NCBI GenBank assembly: GCA_039621445.1 | Contig: CP154957.1 | Span: 29,913,778 to 29,977,777 of the forward strand | DNA length: 64,000 bases | Direction of reading: 5' to 3' | DNA from: Euglena gracilis | Taxonomy: Eukaryota > Euglenida > Euglenophyceae > Euglenales | Shown here: in pieces, positions 1-11,334 of the stretch | Layout: each line of letters opens with the position of its first letter | How positions within the stretch are numbered: the first letter of the stretch is position 1 | Notes under the pieces: model-generated | Database searches by the model: none | Told to the model about the DNA's origin: nothing | What the model saw: only the letters and a program-made list of their open reading frames with translations | Program-made: the position numbers and the translations under genes

Positions 1-561
1 GTTCAAGGTCGTCAAGATTTGGGTTCTTTAAATCCCTCTTGAGAATGAAACATTCTTTAGCATACACTGCATTAACGACCCACACAATGAAGGCATTTTT
101 GAAAGCAATGCAGAACTTTTTCCAAAAAGAGTCACACAAAAACTTGAATCGCCTCCACCCCGCTTCCCCGAGACACCAGGCAGCCAGGAATTTGTCATTT
201 TCAGCCCATAACCCTGATAAATCCCCCCATTGTTTAAAGGATCTGGTTTGGTGGGTCGGCTGAATGGGGGCTTATTAGTCAAGGACAATTCGATCCCCCA
301 AAACATACCAAAACCCCAAATCACCCAATTTTGTAATGTTGGTCAACAATAACATTTTTCATTCTGGTCGACTCATGAAAATTGCCAAAAGTCAAATGAG
401 TTTTTTTTTTAAAGATCTTTCCATCAAAGTTGTCATCTGAGCTTGTGTTTGCTGACTTGCAGACAACACCTCCCAGGGAACAGGGGAAATCACCCCAGGG
501 CATTTTTTGAGCAGCATATGGTTTACTGGAGTGGGACCATGCTGTTCTCTGCTGGTGCCAG

Positions 562-678
562 TCGATGAGGAGGACGCTCTGGATGCCAAGGCCAAGAAAC
601 AGCTTGATCGTAAACGAGCGAAGCAAGAGCAGCAGCTGAAGCGTCGTGGATCGTCGGAAAACCTCGCTGACAATGATG
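562..678 (+). CDS. Exon candidate, charged helix
   Basis: Between acceptor GGTGCCAG and donor ATG/GTGTGC. 39 codons: EEDALDAKAKKQLDRKRAKQ and onward, a highly charged helical or coiled-coil stretch. No family assigned. Confidence 0.35.
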
Positions 679-1607
679 GTGTGCCACGGTTCATAACTCG
701 TAACCTTGTTGGTTTTTTTGCTCTGGTGCTTGTGAGAGTGTTGGGAATGGTTCATTCATTTATGGTTTTTTTATATTTATTGCCTGCCCCCCCCCTCTTG
801 TTTTATGAACCCGCTTTCCCAACGAACAGGGGTGTCCAGCCTGTCAAGTTTGCCACTTTTTGCAGCAATGCAAATGCCATGCAACCCGTGCTCAGAGAAC
901 ATCCCCCACTTTGGGGGGGGGGGTATTTTCGAGAGGAGCGACAAAGAAAATGCAAAAAAAATTTCGGTGCCTTCGGCGCCGATCAAAAAATCCGGCACCT
1001 TTGGCGCCAGGCACCCACCAGCCAAAAAAGGTACCCCCTCCCTCCGGGGAGGGGGGGTCGGGCCGGACCCACCCACCTTACCCCCCCCCCCTGGAGGGTC
1101 CCCCCCGGGGGTGGGTGGGTGGGGCCTCCCCCTGGTCTTAAAAAAACCCCTGTATCGGTTAAAACCGGAGGAGATCCGGGTCCATCCAACAGCCTTTTTC
1201 CAGCCCCAGTGCCCTTTTCCAGCCCCGGTGCCCCCCACCTAAAATTTTAATTCTTGTCCAGCTGGCCGTAGAGCGGCTGGAGGTTGCCTGCAATTTGCAG
1301 ATTTTTTTTGATTTTTATGGATTCCATGTTTAGGCACCCCATCCAAGCCCAAAAAAACAGGCTTCCCCTACATCCCTGCCCCATGTCCCAACACATCAGG
1401 ACCTGCCTGGGAAACTGTGGGTTGGCCAACCATTTTATCATAAAGTTGTCAGGGTACCTGGTGTTTGGCCAACCTGTCAGGGTCAACATCTATCAAACGG
1501 GCCTTGCCTGGGAAATTGTCAGGGGCTGACCTCTTCGTTGCAGCCTTCTCCCCAAGTCCTCAGGAACTCGAAGTGGTTTGAGTTAGCCAGTGGGTTCATC
1601 CCCCCCC

Positions 1608-1682
1608 TTTCGCGCGCGCGCACACACACACACATACACACACACACACACATACACACACGCGCGCGCACGCACGCACACA
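1608..1682. repeat. (CA)n/(CG)n microsatellite
   Basis: CG-rich start, long CACACA/CATACA run, then CGCGCGCACGCAC. Potential Z-DNA-forming tract. Confidence 0.9.
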
Positions 1683-1796
1683 GCATTCCCTCTGGTGGCC
1701 TCTTTCAGGGCCAACAACGTCCTCCCCCACGAGCCTCAGCCCGCTGAAGACCAGGCTTTTTTTTAAAAACCCAGAAGACCTTTTTGTGGGGGGGGG

Positions 1797-2095
1797 GTGG
1801 ATCCGGAGCCGGAGACCCCCAGGGGGGCTGAAAGAAGCCCGCTGAAGACCCTGGCCGACGACGCGTGGAGCAACGTCCGGGCTGCCGCCCTCTCCAACGC
1901 CGGCGACATCTTCAAGCGCACCCCCTCCGCCGACACCGCCACCAGCGACTTCAGCGCGCTGGACGCGCTGCTCAGCGGCTGCGCCGCCAGCAAGCGGCCG
2001 CCCGGCACCGCGCCGGCGCAGAGCCAGCCGGTGTGGCCGAAGCTGTCCGCCAGCCTCTTCACCCCGGCCATCTTCGGGGAGTCGGGCGGGGCGGG
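1797..2095 (+). CDS. Exon candidate, GC-rich
   Basis: GC3-rich island within AT-rich flanks. Reads SPLKTLADDAWSNVRAAALS, then GDIFKRTPSADTATSDFSAL. Borders not clear; ends run into C/G homopolymers. No family recognised. Confidence 0.4.
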
Positions 2096-2458
2096 GGGGG
2101 GCCCCCCGGCAGGGGGTGGTTCCCCCCCCCCCCCCCCCCCCGCGATGAAGAAAGTGACGGTGAAAGCGGACTGTTTCCACGCAGAGTTTCCGTATGGTTG
2201 GCGGTTTCGGTTTCCGTCTGGGAGCCAACACGTCCCAGACAAGTGTGCAAGTTCCAATTGAAGGCAGAAAAAATTGCAATTTTTAATGGTTAAATGCGCA
2301 CAGTGCACAGATGTAATGGTCAGCAAACTCTGTTGTATCAATCCCCGCGGATATTTGAGCATGTAGTCGGGTGTGATAAGTTTCTCCCTTTTCAAATTTG
2401 CAAACATTCAAGGAGACAATCATTTTGTCCCTGTTGCCTCTGGTTTGTTCCGTCTCAG

Positions 2459-2829
2459 GCGATGACCTGGATCCTGATGCCTCCGAGCAAGCAACAACGC
2501 TGAGGAATTTGTTGGCAATGGTAAACCCTTCCTCTTCGTCTTCTGCGGGGTCGGCGTGTTCGAGCTCCTCTTCCTCTTCCTCGTCTCCCTCTCCCACCCA
2601 AGTTGCATTTCCCACCCGTCAAGGCAAGGGCATTAGAACCAATGTGAGCTCATTTGTTGAGCGTTTTCTGATGGCGTTCCGCCAAACTGAGGACAGACAC
2701 AAAAAAACCCATTTATCATTGTCCCATTTATACGAGTTGTTCGAATGTCAGGCAGAATCAAGGAGGTGTGCATGCTTTTTGTGTGGTGTCTTGTTGTTTG
2801 ACGACTGGTGTCCGCAGCCAGTCAAATGA
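2459..2829 (+). CDS. Exon candidate, Ser-rich
   Basis: Acceptor TTCCGTCTCAG at 2458. Reads GDDLDPDASEQATTLRNLLA, then a poly-Ser tract and a basic end (FVERFLMAFRQTEDRHKK) to TGA 2827-2829. A donor-like ATG/GTAAAC at 2520 offers a shorter 62-bp exon. Unidentified. Confidence 0.35.
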
Positions 2830-3524
2830 TTCTTTTCTCGCCAACCAACAACCAAATCAGTTTTTCCTGGTGGTTTTGGAGGCTGCCCCCCCCCCCCCCC
2901 GGGGTGGATTGTAGCTTGTCCAGAATCTGCCAGTGGAATTTTCTTGTGGACCTTGTGGGGGGGGGGTTGGCCCAGCTGGTGGACCAGCACAAAGCGCTGC
3001 ATTTTTTTTGCCCCAAACCTGCCAAACCTGCCCATTTTTTTGCCCATTAGGTTTTTGGGGAACAAAATAACCAAAATTGTATTCAAAACCTCGTTCCACA
3101 TGGACGTAAAAGTACCAGTTTTTTCCTGACGGGTGGAAAAAACAAAGAAGCAGGAAAGAGAAGGGGTTTGCATGGGGGCAAGTGGAACTGATATTAGCAA
3201 CCCACATTTTCCGCAATTTCCCGCAATTATTCTGCAATTGCTTCCTGTATGTGTTTACGCATTTTTCAGCAATGAACTTGAAAATTGGTTGTGTGCAATG
3301 AGTTCCAGCCGTTCCAGGAATTGTGAACGCAGTTCGCTTTTTTTTGCATTTTTTTTCTTTTTTTCTCCTCCCAATTTCGGCAAAATTTTGCCAAAGTTCG
3401 CTAACTAGTTCTCAGAATTTTGATTAGAAAATTTTTGCTTTTGGACCATTTTGAAGATTTTTTACCATTCTGTTTTGTTAATTTTGATTTTTTTTAGGCC
3501 AACAAATTTCGTAGATTTTTGGAT

Positions 3525-3812
3525 GGCAGCCTCCAACTAAATGCCCCTCCCGGGGGGGGGGGGGGCATTTAGTTGGATCAGGGGGTTCCAAATTTTTTTT
3601 GAGTTATTGATGGAATTGGGTTAGGGTTACAACTTAGGTTTGGGTTAGGGTTAGGCCTAACTTATAGATTAGTGTTAGGTGTACAAGTCAGGCCTGAAAT
3701 TCGGCCGAATTCGTAACCCTAACCCAACGCCATCCATGACGCAAAAAAATTTTTGGAACCCCCTGCTCCAACTAAATCCCCCAGGGGGGGGGGCATTTAG
3801 TTGGAGGCTGCC
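3525..3812. mobile_element. MITE family copy 1, hAT-like (near 8-bp TSD)
   Basis: 288 bp. Ends are inverted copies of GGCAGCCTCCAACTAAATGCCC, followed by G or C runs. Interior holds TTAGGGTTAGG-type arms in opposite orientations and AATTTTTTTT sequences. Flanks TTTTGGAT and TTTTGTAT form an 8-bp target duplication with one mismatch. No coding capacity. Confidence 0.8.
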
Positions 3813-3890
3813 TTTTGTATTTGGCATGCTAAATCACGTTTTCTGGATTTTTTCCTGTTGGAAAACAACTCCTTCCCAATGCCACCGCAG

Positions 3891-4058
3891 AAGGTCCTGC
3901 CTACCGCCCTTGTCTGCTCCCGACCCTGTGCGGCGGTTGGCGCTCCCCCGTGGTACCCCCGCAACGGCGCAGACACCAAGTTGGCAGGGCTGAGCCCGGG
4001 GAGGCCCGTGACCACCAGCAACCCAAGCACATTCAGTGGCAGCAGCCAAAGCAGGGAG
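3891..4058 (+). CDS. Exon candidate
   Basis: Acceptor CCACCGCAG, donor GGGAG/GTGTGG; exactly 56 codons. Reads PPWYPRNGADTKLAGLSPGR then Ser/Thr-rich sequence. Unidentified. Confidence 0.4.
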
Positions 4059-4108
4059 GTGTGGTGCTATTGTTGTGCTGCCCCCCTCATTGTGTTGTTA
4101 GAAAATTC

Positions 4109-4278
4109 CCCTGTAAGTGCAACAGCGGTCCGCTGGTGGAAAAGGAGACGAGACCAGATTTCACACCAGTTGTAGCTTCTTGTCCGAGGAAAATGGCACC
4201 AGGGAGGGTTGCTACAGACACAGGAGTATCATCCAGTACCAACCCTTCAATGTTTTTCCTTTGTGCATTCCTGTGACA
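4109..4278 (+). CDS. Exon candidate
   Basis: Reads PLVEKETRPDFTPVVASCPR then TDTGVSSSTNPS, to TGA 4276-4278. Splice borders uncertain. Confidence 0.25.
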
Positions 4279-4336
4279 GATTTTCCCGGGGACCCACCTC
4301 GACGGGTCTTTTTCTGAGACTTCTTCACCTGGCCAT

Positions 4337-4428
4337 GTTTTACTACAGGGCCTGGATTGTATCCTTTTTTAGTCGTGGAGGGATCCCTGCCACATATGCC
4401 TTCGTGCTGCCATATGATACCGTCAATG
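4337..4428 (+). CDS. Exon candidate
   Basis: Reads FYYRAWIVSFFSRGGIPATY, then FVLPYDTVNG, hydrophobic and aromatic. A donor-like GTCGGG follows. Unidentified. Confidence 0.25.
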
Positions 4429-5382
4429 GTCGGGATTGGGTTGGAGCGTGGTCATGGTGGGGATTTCGATTGGGATTCCCAATCAGGGATCTGACCTGAC
4501 GTTTGGATCGGATTTGAAATTTAGCTGTTTTCTTCAAACAGACCAAGTTTTTCCGGATCCCAGAGTGGCTGGCCTCCCCTCCCCAGTTGGAAGAGTGCAA
4601 GTGACCCCTCCCCCCTGCTCAGGGGTTGGTAAGAAAATGTTTGGGAGGAACCCACCACTGGGCCAAGTTTAAGGTTGTCATTCATGCTCCTCCATGGTAT
4701 TTGTTGTATGAGGAGCAGGGTTTTGCTTCAAGGTTCTCAATGCCCCCCCGGGGGGGGGTAGGCTGGACTGCAGCTTGTCCATATTTGGCTGGATGAATCC
4801 GGGGGGGGGGGGGGCTGCGCTGGCAGGGCTGGCCAGTGGACATTTTTTCCGGTGACCGGCGCGAAGCGGCAATTCATTTTTTTAACCCCAAAACTTGCCA
4901 AAAAATACTCACCTCTCTTAGTGTGTATCGGCAAAAAAAAAATAGTGTTGTATCAGCAAGTGTGTATCAGCAAAAAAAAAAAGCGCAACGGTGTGTTTCG
5001 GCAATTTTTTTTGAAAATTTAAGGTTTGAACTCAAACAATTCAACAGAGCGGTCCGGGAAAAATTACCGACTAGGAAAAATTCCTACTACTATTACTACC
5101 CGACTGGGAAAAATTCCTCCGGCGCTGCGCGCCAAGGTGGAAATGAGGTTTTTAACGTTTTTTTTTTGGCTAATTTTGTTCCAAAAAAATTCCAAAAATG
5201 GCCAAACATGGGCATTTATTTGGCCAGTTTTGGGGGTCCAAAATTTTTTTCGGCGCTTTGCGCCGGTCACTGGACAAAATTTTCAACTAGCTCCCCCTCT
5301 GGGAGGGTCCACTAAGCCAAGTTTTGGACCAGCTGCAGTCCCTCCTCCTTTCGCAACCGATTGTTATGCTTTCTCCTTGCAG

Positions 5383-5603
5383 CCACGAAGCAAATGTTTT
5401 TGCCATCTTGCTTCACGGAGAAAGAGAACGAGATTGTGGATAGGGAGAATGACACAGCGAGTGGCAGCCCCCAGTCACTCCCTGGAGATTCTCCCCCTCC
5501 CAGTCACCCCCCCCCCCCGAACAAGAGATTCAAATTGCCTAGCCGCCCAAGGGGAAAGGAAGTGAAAGTTTTCCAACCCAGTTGGCGAGAAGGACTGGCC
5601 ATG
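5383..5603 (+). CDS. Exon candidate with KRFKLP...FQPSW motif
   Basis: Acceptor TTCTCCTTGCAG, donor ATG/GTCAGT. Reads FTEKENEIVDRENDTASGSP, a Pro tract encoded by a C-run, then KRFKLPSRPRGKEVKVFQPS and WREG. The Lys-rich-...-FQ-x-SW pattern recalls the start of some TTF-type or hAT-related zinc-finger regions, but no Cys pairs follow here, so this is only a suggestion. Confidence 0.45.
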
Positions 5604-6297
5604 GTCAGTTTGATCCGGCAATCTGAATGTGGTGTTCAGCATGTCATTCATTTGGAAATCATCCGAAAGTTGCCAGTTGTGGAAAGTAAAAGGATGAACC
5701 ATGGGGGGGTCCGAACCACCCCCCACCTGCCTTTGTATCGAAACCTGGGGGGGTCTAGTCTTTAAGCAAAGGTGGTGAGGAGGTAACGGAATCAACTTGC
5801 AGTAAACCCCCCTGAATAGAAGCCCCCCCCCCCCCGAATAGAACCCCCCCCCTCGGTTTTCGTCCCACGTTCTGAATAGTGCCCCCCCCCCCAAATAGGC
5901 CACTCCCCGTGGGTTGTCTGTCAATTGAGACGGCAAGTGCTTTGGCTACTCAGCCATTGGTTAAATGAGGGTTGGGTGGGTGGTTTTACATTTAATGATC
6001 CAATTCATCCACAAGAGTAATATTTGCAGCAATTTGACATGGTTTGGAAAGGTAGGAGATGTAGACCCACAAGAAATTTCTTCGATAATTCTCGGACCAC
6101 CTGGTTTTCGACCATTTTTCCGAATAGTGCCCCCCCCCCCTCAGTTTTCGACCAACATTCCGAATAGTAGCCCCCGGGGCTTCTACTCAGGGGGGGGGGT
6201 TTGTTCAGTTGACATCTGGGGCGTTTTGGGGGTTCAGGCTGCCTTCCCTGTTCCGGCCCTCCGCTGCCCCCCCCCTCCCCCGCATCCTCCCCCGCAG

Positions 6298-6419
6298 GTG
6301 TGGCTGCACCACGCTGGGGACGGTGGCCACGCTGGCCTGGCCGGGTTCAGCTCCAGCAGCAGCAGCACGGCGGCCTCCTGGCTGGCCCCCGGCCCTGGCG
6401 ATGTGGCAGCGGCCGGCAG
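6298..6419 (+). CDS. Exon candidate, GC-rich
   Basis: Acceptor CCCCCGCAG, donor GGCAG/GTGTGG. Reads VWLHHAGDGGHAGLAGFSSS, then AASWLAPGPGDVAAAG. High GC3, like the 1.8-kb and 7.1-kb islands. Unidentified. Confidence 0.4.
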
Positions 6420-6744
6420 GTGTGGCGGTGCAAGGTGACCAACCTTTGGCTTTGGGTAGGCGGTGGGGGTCTCAACGATGAAGATCCAAATCCCCAACTG
6501 ATTGTGTTGGCCTTGCTGAATATGTATCGTCCAAATAACTATGCGCGACACAAGAATCCGAAATCGAATTAAGTGCTATCAGTGCGATAATTAGATGCAG
6601 GTTGATTTTTTTCCTCTTGACAATAGGGAAAAAATGGCCAACAGGGTTTGGGAGAAGATGCTCTCTGGGGATTGGGAATTGTGCAAATGGAACCCACCCC
6701 CTCCATGATGAATTATCTGTCTATCTATCTGGGTGCAAAATTAG

Positions 6745-6876
6745 CGGACCGCTCCACTGTTGGACGTTCAACTGTCAAGCATGACATCACTTTCAACCAC
6801 CACATTTCATGCGGTTAAGCATTTCTATGAAAAGAGCTCCACGAAGGAAGTAATTGCGGCACAAGCAGGCTCGAAG
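6745..6876 (+). CDS. Exon candidate
   Basis: Acceptor AAAATTAG, donor TCGAAG/GTAGGC; exactly 44 codons. Reads TTTFHAVKHFYEKSSTKEVI then AAQAGSK. May follow the 5.4-kb exon candidate. Unidentified. Confidence 0.4.
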
Positions 6877-6978
6877 GTAGGCAACGCCTGTGTGTGGAAG
6901 TGATGCTCAAGAACCAAAATAAGAGCAATGGTGCGTTCACCCCCCTCTTTGTGGAAAAAACGCCCCTGACCACATTTT

Positions 6979-7012
6979 TTGTCATTGTCATTGTCATTGT
7001 CATTGTCATTCA
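6979..7012. repeat. (GTCATT)n hexamer repeat
   Basis: About five perfect GTCATT units. Confidence 0.9.
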
Positions 7013-7083
7013 ACGTCAGGTGGCGGTTGAGGGTTTACGCCGCAAAGCCCCAACCAACCGGTGCACATCTCCTCCCGCCGCAG

Positions 7084-7250
7084 TGCGTCGCGCTCTTTGG
7101 GTCCCCTGGACCATGCGCTGAAGGCGGCCCACAAGGCGGACGGCAGCAGCGGGCGCAACGGCACCACCCGCAGCCGCAGCAGCAGCGGCGGGGGCAGCAT
7201 CAGCAGCACCTGCAGCACGGGCTTGTGTGCCTCTGTGACGTGCAGCCAGG
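7084..7250 (+). CDS. Exon candidate, Ser/Gly-rich
   Basis: Acceptor TCCCGCCGCAG at 7083. Reads SRSLGPLDHALKAAHKADGS, then a Ser/Gly/Arg tract (RSRSSSGGGSISS) and CASVTCSQG. High GC3. Donor uncertain. Confidence 0.4.
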
Positions 7251-7511
7251 GTCCGCGTGGCATTCAGGGATTCTGGGATTTTTCTTTTAAGTTTGGAAGG
7301 TCCCTGGCCACTCACCACACAAACAGGACCAGAAGCGAAATTGGCGGCAGCCATAAATAGGCAAGAAGCCTTAGTGCGACTAAGGGGGAGAAGTGTGGGT
7401 GGGTCTGCTGGACCCCCCCGGGGGGGGGGGTCACCCCAAAGGGCCCCCGCCGGCTTCTGTTTTGCTACCACCCACAATTTTTTTTGAGGGGGATTGTCCG
7501 CTGTGATGCAG

Positions 7512-7705
7512 GTACCTGTTCTTTATTGGTGTGGGGCTGCTGTGCCAAGGACTCTGCCGCCATGCATACCGCATGCAAGGCAGCCCATTTGGCGGCCGTC
7601 TCCAGCCAAGGCACTACAGGCTGCATCCCTGCTGGGGCCTCCGCCAGCAATACCGCCATCACCTCCTCCCACTCCACTTCCCAATTTGCTCAGGGAACGC
7701 TTTGA
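7512..7705 (+). CDS. Exon candidate
   Basis: After acceptor GTGATGCAG. One frame reads AKDSAAMHTACKAAHLAAVS, then Ala/Ser/Thr-rich to TGA 7703-7705; another is Pro-rich. Frame unsure. Confidence 0.25.
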
Positions 7706-8576
7706 TCGAGCAGAAAGAATTTGCACCCCAAAAAAGATTGGGTAACACAAGGTAGAAATGTGTGTGAAGGGACAAATGTACCCCAGTTGTTGGGGGGATG
7801 CAACATTAGCATGTGGTTCGTGTACCCTCCACAGGACACTCGCGCACCTTCCACGGGTGCGCGTACCCCCTCCACAGGCTAATGCCTGGGCCAACACAGG
7901 GGGTAGGATCTGGGTGCCTTGGAGTGCCTGCCCAGGCAGGCACCCAGGGTTGGCCTCACCTTAAAGATACGCCTGCTCCCCTTGTGACAAAAAACCAGCC
8001 AGGATTTTTGGGGCCCTGAAAGCCTAAATGCCTCATAATTGCGCTATCAACCTCCAACCTCAAATGAGACCTCCAACCTCAAATGAGAAACAGCCTCCTG
8101 TTTGTGTCTCTCTGTTTCTCAATTGTTCCAGGGCCCTAAAATAGCAAAATCCCTTGTATTTAGTTGTGTTACCGAGCTATTTTGGGGGCAAACCCCTTTT
8201 GTTTTTTTGAAAGGTTCGAGGGGATGTGGAATAAATCCTATAATTAATAAAATCCTTTGTGTTGCCCAGTCTTTTGGGGGGGGGGCTGACCCCTTTTGTA
8301 ACATAAATATGTGTGAGGTTCAGGTGTACATTAGTGGGTATAGCAATACCCTGTGGAGGGCGCGTGAACCCTCCACAGGAGCCGGGGGGGGTCAGCCAGA
8401 AGAGTTGATATGAAGCACCAAACAAATGGCCCTGGCGACCACAGGTGATGTCGCCATGTGGAGGGGGGGGTCTTGTGGAGGGAATATGAACCCTTCCACA
8501 GGACCCCAACGTCCCCTCAGGGTGCACACGGATTGCACGTAGCCAAAGGTGCCTGGGCACTCGGCCAAGGAACCAT

Positions 8577-8843
8577 TTGGGCATTTTCCAAACTCCTGGA
8601 ACTCTTCCATCGGAATTTCCACCAGTGAAAACCAATCAAACACATCAAACCAAAGTCTTCCAAGGCGATTTGAACAAGGTATTCAGCTTGCTGCCACCTA
8701 CAATGATAGGAGGCATTTTACTGTCTAGATTAGGCTTTGCTCTTCCTAATTCTGGCGGTTCTGTGCCAGACGAGCCGCCAACACTCCCCCAGGCTGTTTT
8801 CGCCACGCCTTCGGCAGTTTTTGCGGCCCGTTCAAAGTTGTAA
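8577..8843 (+). CDS. Small ORF or exon candidate
   Basis: 88 codons to TAA 8841-8843: GIFQTPGTLPSEFPPVKTNQ, then GFALPNSGGSVPDEPPTLPQ and AVFATPSAVFAA. Donor-like AACAAG/GTATTC at 8680. The antisense strand is also open, so strand is uncertain. Confidence 0.3.
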   Translation: MGIFQTPGTLPSEFPPVKTNQTHQTKVFQGDLNKVFSLLPPTMIGGILLSRLGFALPNSGGSVPDEPPTLPQAVFATPSAVFAARSKL

Positions 8844-9239
8844 ATTGTTGGTCATGTCCCAAAATCAAGGCATTTTCCCCCAAAATTGTGCAGCAACATT
8901 TTTGACCCACAACCAGGCACGGCACCGACACCCCTGGCCTCCTGGGAGGGGGGTTGTGCCCAGGCTCTCCAGGACACTCCTCCCCCTCCCTGTCCCAGGG
9001 CTGTACAGGAATCCCCGCAACCCCATTGGTGGTAGGGGGGGGGGTCCGACCACCTCCCACCCAGCAGGCCTTCCTGTTCAGCCCTGCCCCTCCCCTCTCT
9101 GGGGTGGTCAAATTCAGTTTGGGGGGGGGGGGTTGGCATCTTTCCTCCTTGGCTTTTGGGTGTGTCTGCAATGGCGTTCCTTCCCATTCAAAAAAAGGTT
9201 CCTCCCCAGAAGAATTGAGTCTTTTTTTCCATAAAATAT

Positions 9240-9401
9240 CACAGCCCATCACAAGAATGCAGACCAACGTAAACTTAGTTTCATGGGACGCCTTTTGGCT
9301 TTTGGGGTTGGCCAAAGGAGGTTTGCTTGCCTATTCTGGTCTTGAAGGAAGTCTCGGCATCACCACACCTCCTGCTTTCGGTGTCCCCAGAGGGATGGAC
9401 C
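9240..9401 (+). CDS. Exon candidate, folded-looking
   Basis: Acceptor AAATATCACAG. Reads VNLVSWDAFWLLGLAKGGLL, then AYSGLEGSLGITTPPAFGVP. Donor-like CCCG/GTCAAC near 9401. Hydrophobic and aromatic; unidentified. Confidence 0.35.
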
Positions 9402-10048
9402 CGGTCAACTGTTGGACCCAGGGAATTTCTTAAGCTGGAGGGTACCCTGCCCCCCGGGGGGGGGGGGGCCAGCCAGCCAGCAGCTCAAATCCAGCCAAGA
9501 GCCCAAATGCGGGCGGAGAGCCCCCACCCCCCCCCCCCGGGGGTCAAGTGAAATAAAGTCGGGTCCAGCCCGGCCGGAGGCCGGGCCAGCCGGCCGCAGG
9601 CCGGCCCACCCGGCCGAAGGCCGGCCGGCCAATTGGGCTACCCAGCTCACCTGTCCCTTCATTTTTTCCCCTCATCGCAGCTTCCTCCATCACGGCCCCC
9701 CAGCTTTGACCTAGCTCCACCCATCAAAATGTCGAAAATGGCAAAAATGTGTTAGAAATTTTTGTTTTTCGTCGACCCAGCCCAGCCCAGCCCCCTCCAG
9801 CCCCGGACCCCCCCCCCTCCCCCCCCCCCCCCACCCCCCAGGGGGGGCGGGGTCCAGCCAGCACCTCCACCCCAGCCAGCAGCCTTTTTGCCGGCCGAAG
9901 GCTGGGCCCCCCCCCCCCCCCGGGGGGTCCTTAAGAAATTCCCTGGTTGGACCTCCTGTTTGGAGCTTTTTTCGATGAACACCCCCCCAATGTTGGGATT
10001 GCCATCAAGGTATCCCTGTGGCCGATTACGGTGGGGCAGCGTTCGCAG

Positions 10049-10200
10049 TCCCCGGCATGTATGGAGACCCCGTTGGCCCACCCCAGCTGGACCCGGCGGA
10101 GATGCCTTGCTGGGGCTCCGCCCATGAGCATGGCCCTCTCGTCCCTGCCCCAGCGTGGTACCCAGGCCTGGATGGGCCGAAGAGACGGGGTCTTCGGGTT
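10049..10200 (+). CDS. Exon candidate, Pro/Met/Gly-rich
   Basis: Acceptor GCGTTCGCAG. Reads VPGMYGDPVGPPQLDPAEMP, then GSAHEHGPLVPAPAWYPGLD. Composition matches islands at 13.3, 14.0, 15.9 and 16.5 kb. 3' border unclear. Confidence 0.35.
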
Positions 10201-10306
10201 GGGAACCCCTGGCGTTCCATCAGTTGGATGGTGGCTAAAAGCCGACTGCATTGGCCCAAGGTTGGATTGCCCCAAAATTGGACAGGGATTCCCTCTGATT
10301 CGTGGC

Positions 10307-10400
10307 ACGAATAATCACGAATAATCACGAATCACCACGAATTTCGGATTTTTCGAAAATCACGAATAATCACGAATATCACGAATAACCACGAATGAGA
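10307..10400. repeat. CACGAATAAT decamer array, left
   Basis: Imperfect run of CACGAATAAT units. A second run of the same strand lies at 11,614-11,680, so the pair brackets a 1.2-kb segment. Sequence outside the two runs (GGGATTCCCTCTGATTCGTGG and its inverted counterpart at about 11,690-11,715) is partly inverted, suggesting element ends. Confidence 0.6.
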
Positions 10401-10738
10401 TTTTTTTTCCTGGAAATTTTTTTAGTTTACAAATGAAGTCATTCAGCATTCGGAACTGTGCTTTATTTGTTCTTTAAAAAATTTCTTCTTCGGATTCTGA
10501 CGATGAGGTGGAGGACCGCTTCACTGTTGCGCAACAACACTGGCCGCGAGCGACTTTGCTTTCTGCTTTTGTGATGGATCATGTTTTCAGCCAAAAAGGG
10601 GTTTGTTTGGACAATGGAACGCTCACACAATGATGATGCATAGGTACATCCTTGGCAACTTTGTGTCCCCCCCCCCTTGTCCAACGACCGGGCTTGGAGG
10701 AGTCATGGCACAAAGTGAAGCCCCCTTCCCACCCCCTT

Positions 10739-10842
10739 ACCCCTTCCCCCCCCCTTACCCACCCCTTACCCACCCCTTACCCACCCCTTACCCACCCCTT
10801 ACCCACCCCTTACCCACCCCTTACCCACCCCTTACCCCAAGT
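10739..10842 (+). repeat. 11-bp minisatellite (CCCCTTACCCA)n, array 1
   Basis: About nine 11-bp units. The G-rich strand (TGGGTAAGGGG) can form G-quadruplexes. It resembles telomere DNA in strand asymmetry but has the wrong unit. The flank GTCATGGCACAAAGTGAAGC is mirrored, inverted, after array 2. Confidence 0.85.
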
Positions 10843-11064
10843 CATGTGGGACAAAAATGTTTCGGATGCATCATTTTGATGGCAAGTAGCGGGACCCATT
10901 GAACTGCCCCATTGCCCGGGGGGGGGGGGGGGGGCTCCCGCCCCCCCGGACCCCCCCCCCCCCGGCAAAAAAATAAACCTCATCCTCGTCTCTGGTCGAT
11001 TTTGAGGGCAAAGAGCGGATTTTTGTCAACCAACGTAATAAACAACATCCCCATACACTTCATC

Positions 11065-11220
11065 CTCACCCCCCCCAACCCCCCTTACCCCCCCCCTTCC
11101 CCCCCCCTTACCCACCCCTTCCCCACCCCTCACCCCCCCCTTACCCCCCCCCCCTTACCCACCCCTTACCCACCCCTTACCCACCCCTTACCCACCCCTT
11201 ACCCACCCCTTACCCGGGTA
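11065..11220 (+). repeat. 11-bp minisatellite (CCCCTTACCCA)n, array 2
   Basis: Degenerate start (11,065-11,150) and regular 11-bp units to 11,217, ending in a TTACCCGGGTAAG palindrome. Same orientation as array 1. Confidence 0.85.
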
Positions 11221-11334
11221 AGGGGGCCTGACTTTATGCCATATGTGCGGGCTTGTCTGACGACTACCCCCTCCCCCGGTCAGAGATGATCTTTTTGTAT
11301 ACATATGATTTGGTTCCGCCAAAATTGCTAACAG

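Noticed and set aside
777-1250. Overlapping long ORFs on both strands
   Set aside because: Low-complexity Pro/Gly from C/G runs; open in several frames at once.
3600-3730. True telomere or interstitial telomere array
   Set aside because: TTAGGG-like units are few, degenerate and inverted within a 288-bp MITE.
10739-11220. CRISPR-like or telomere array
   Set aside because: Contiguous 11-bp units without unique spacers, in a eukaryotic context: a minisatellite.
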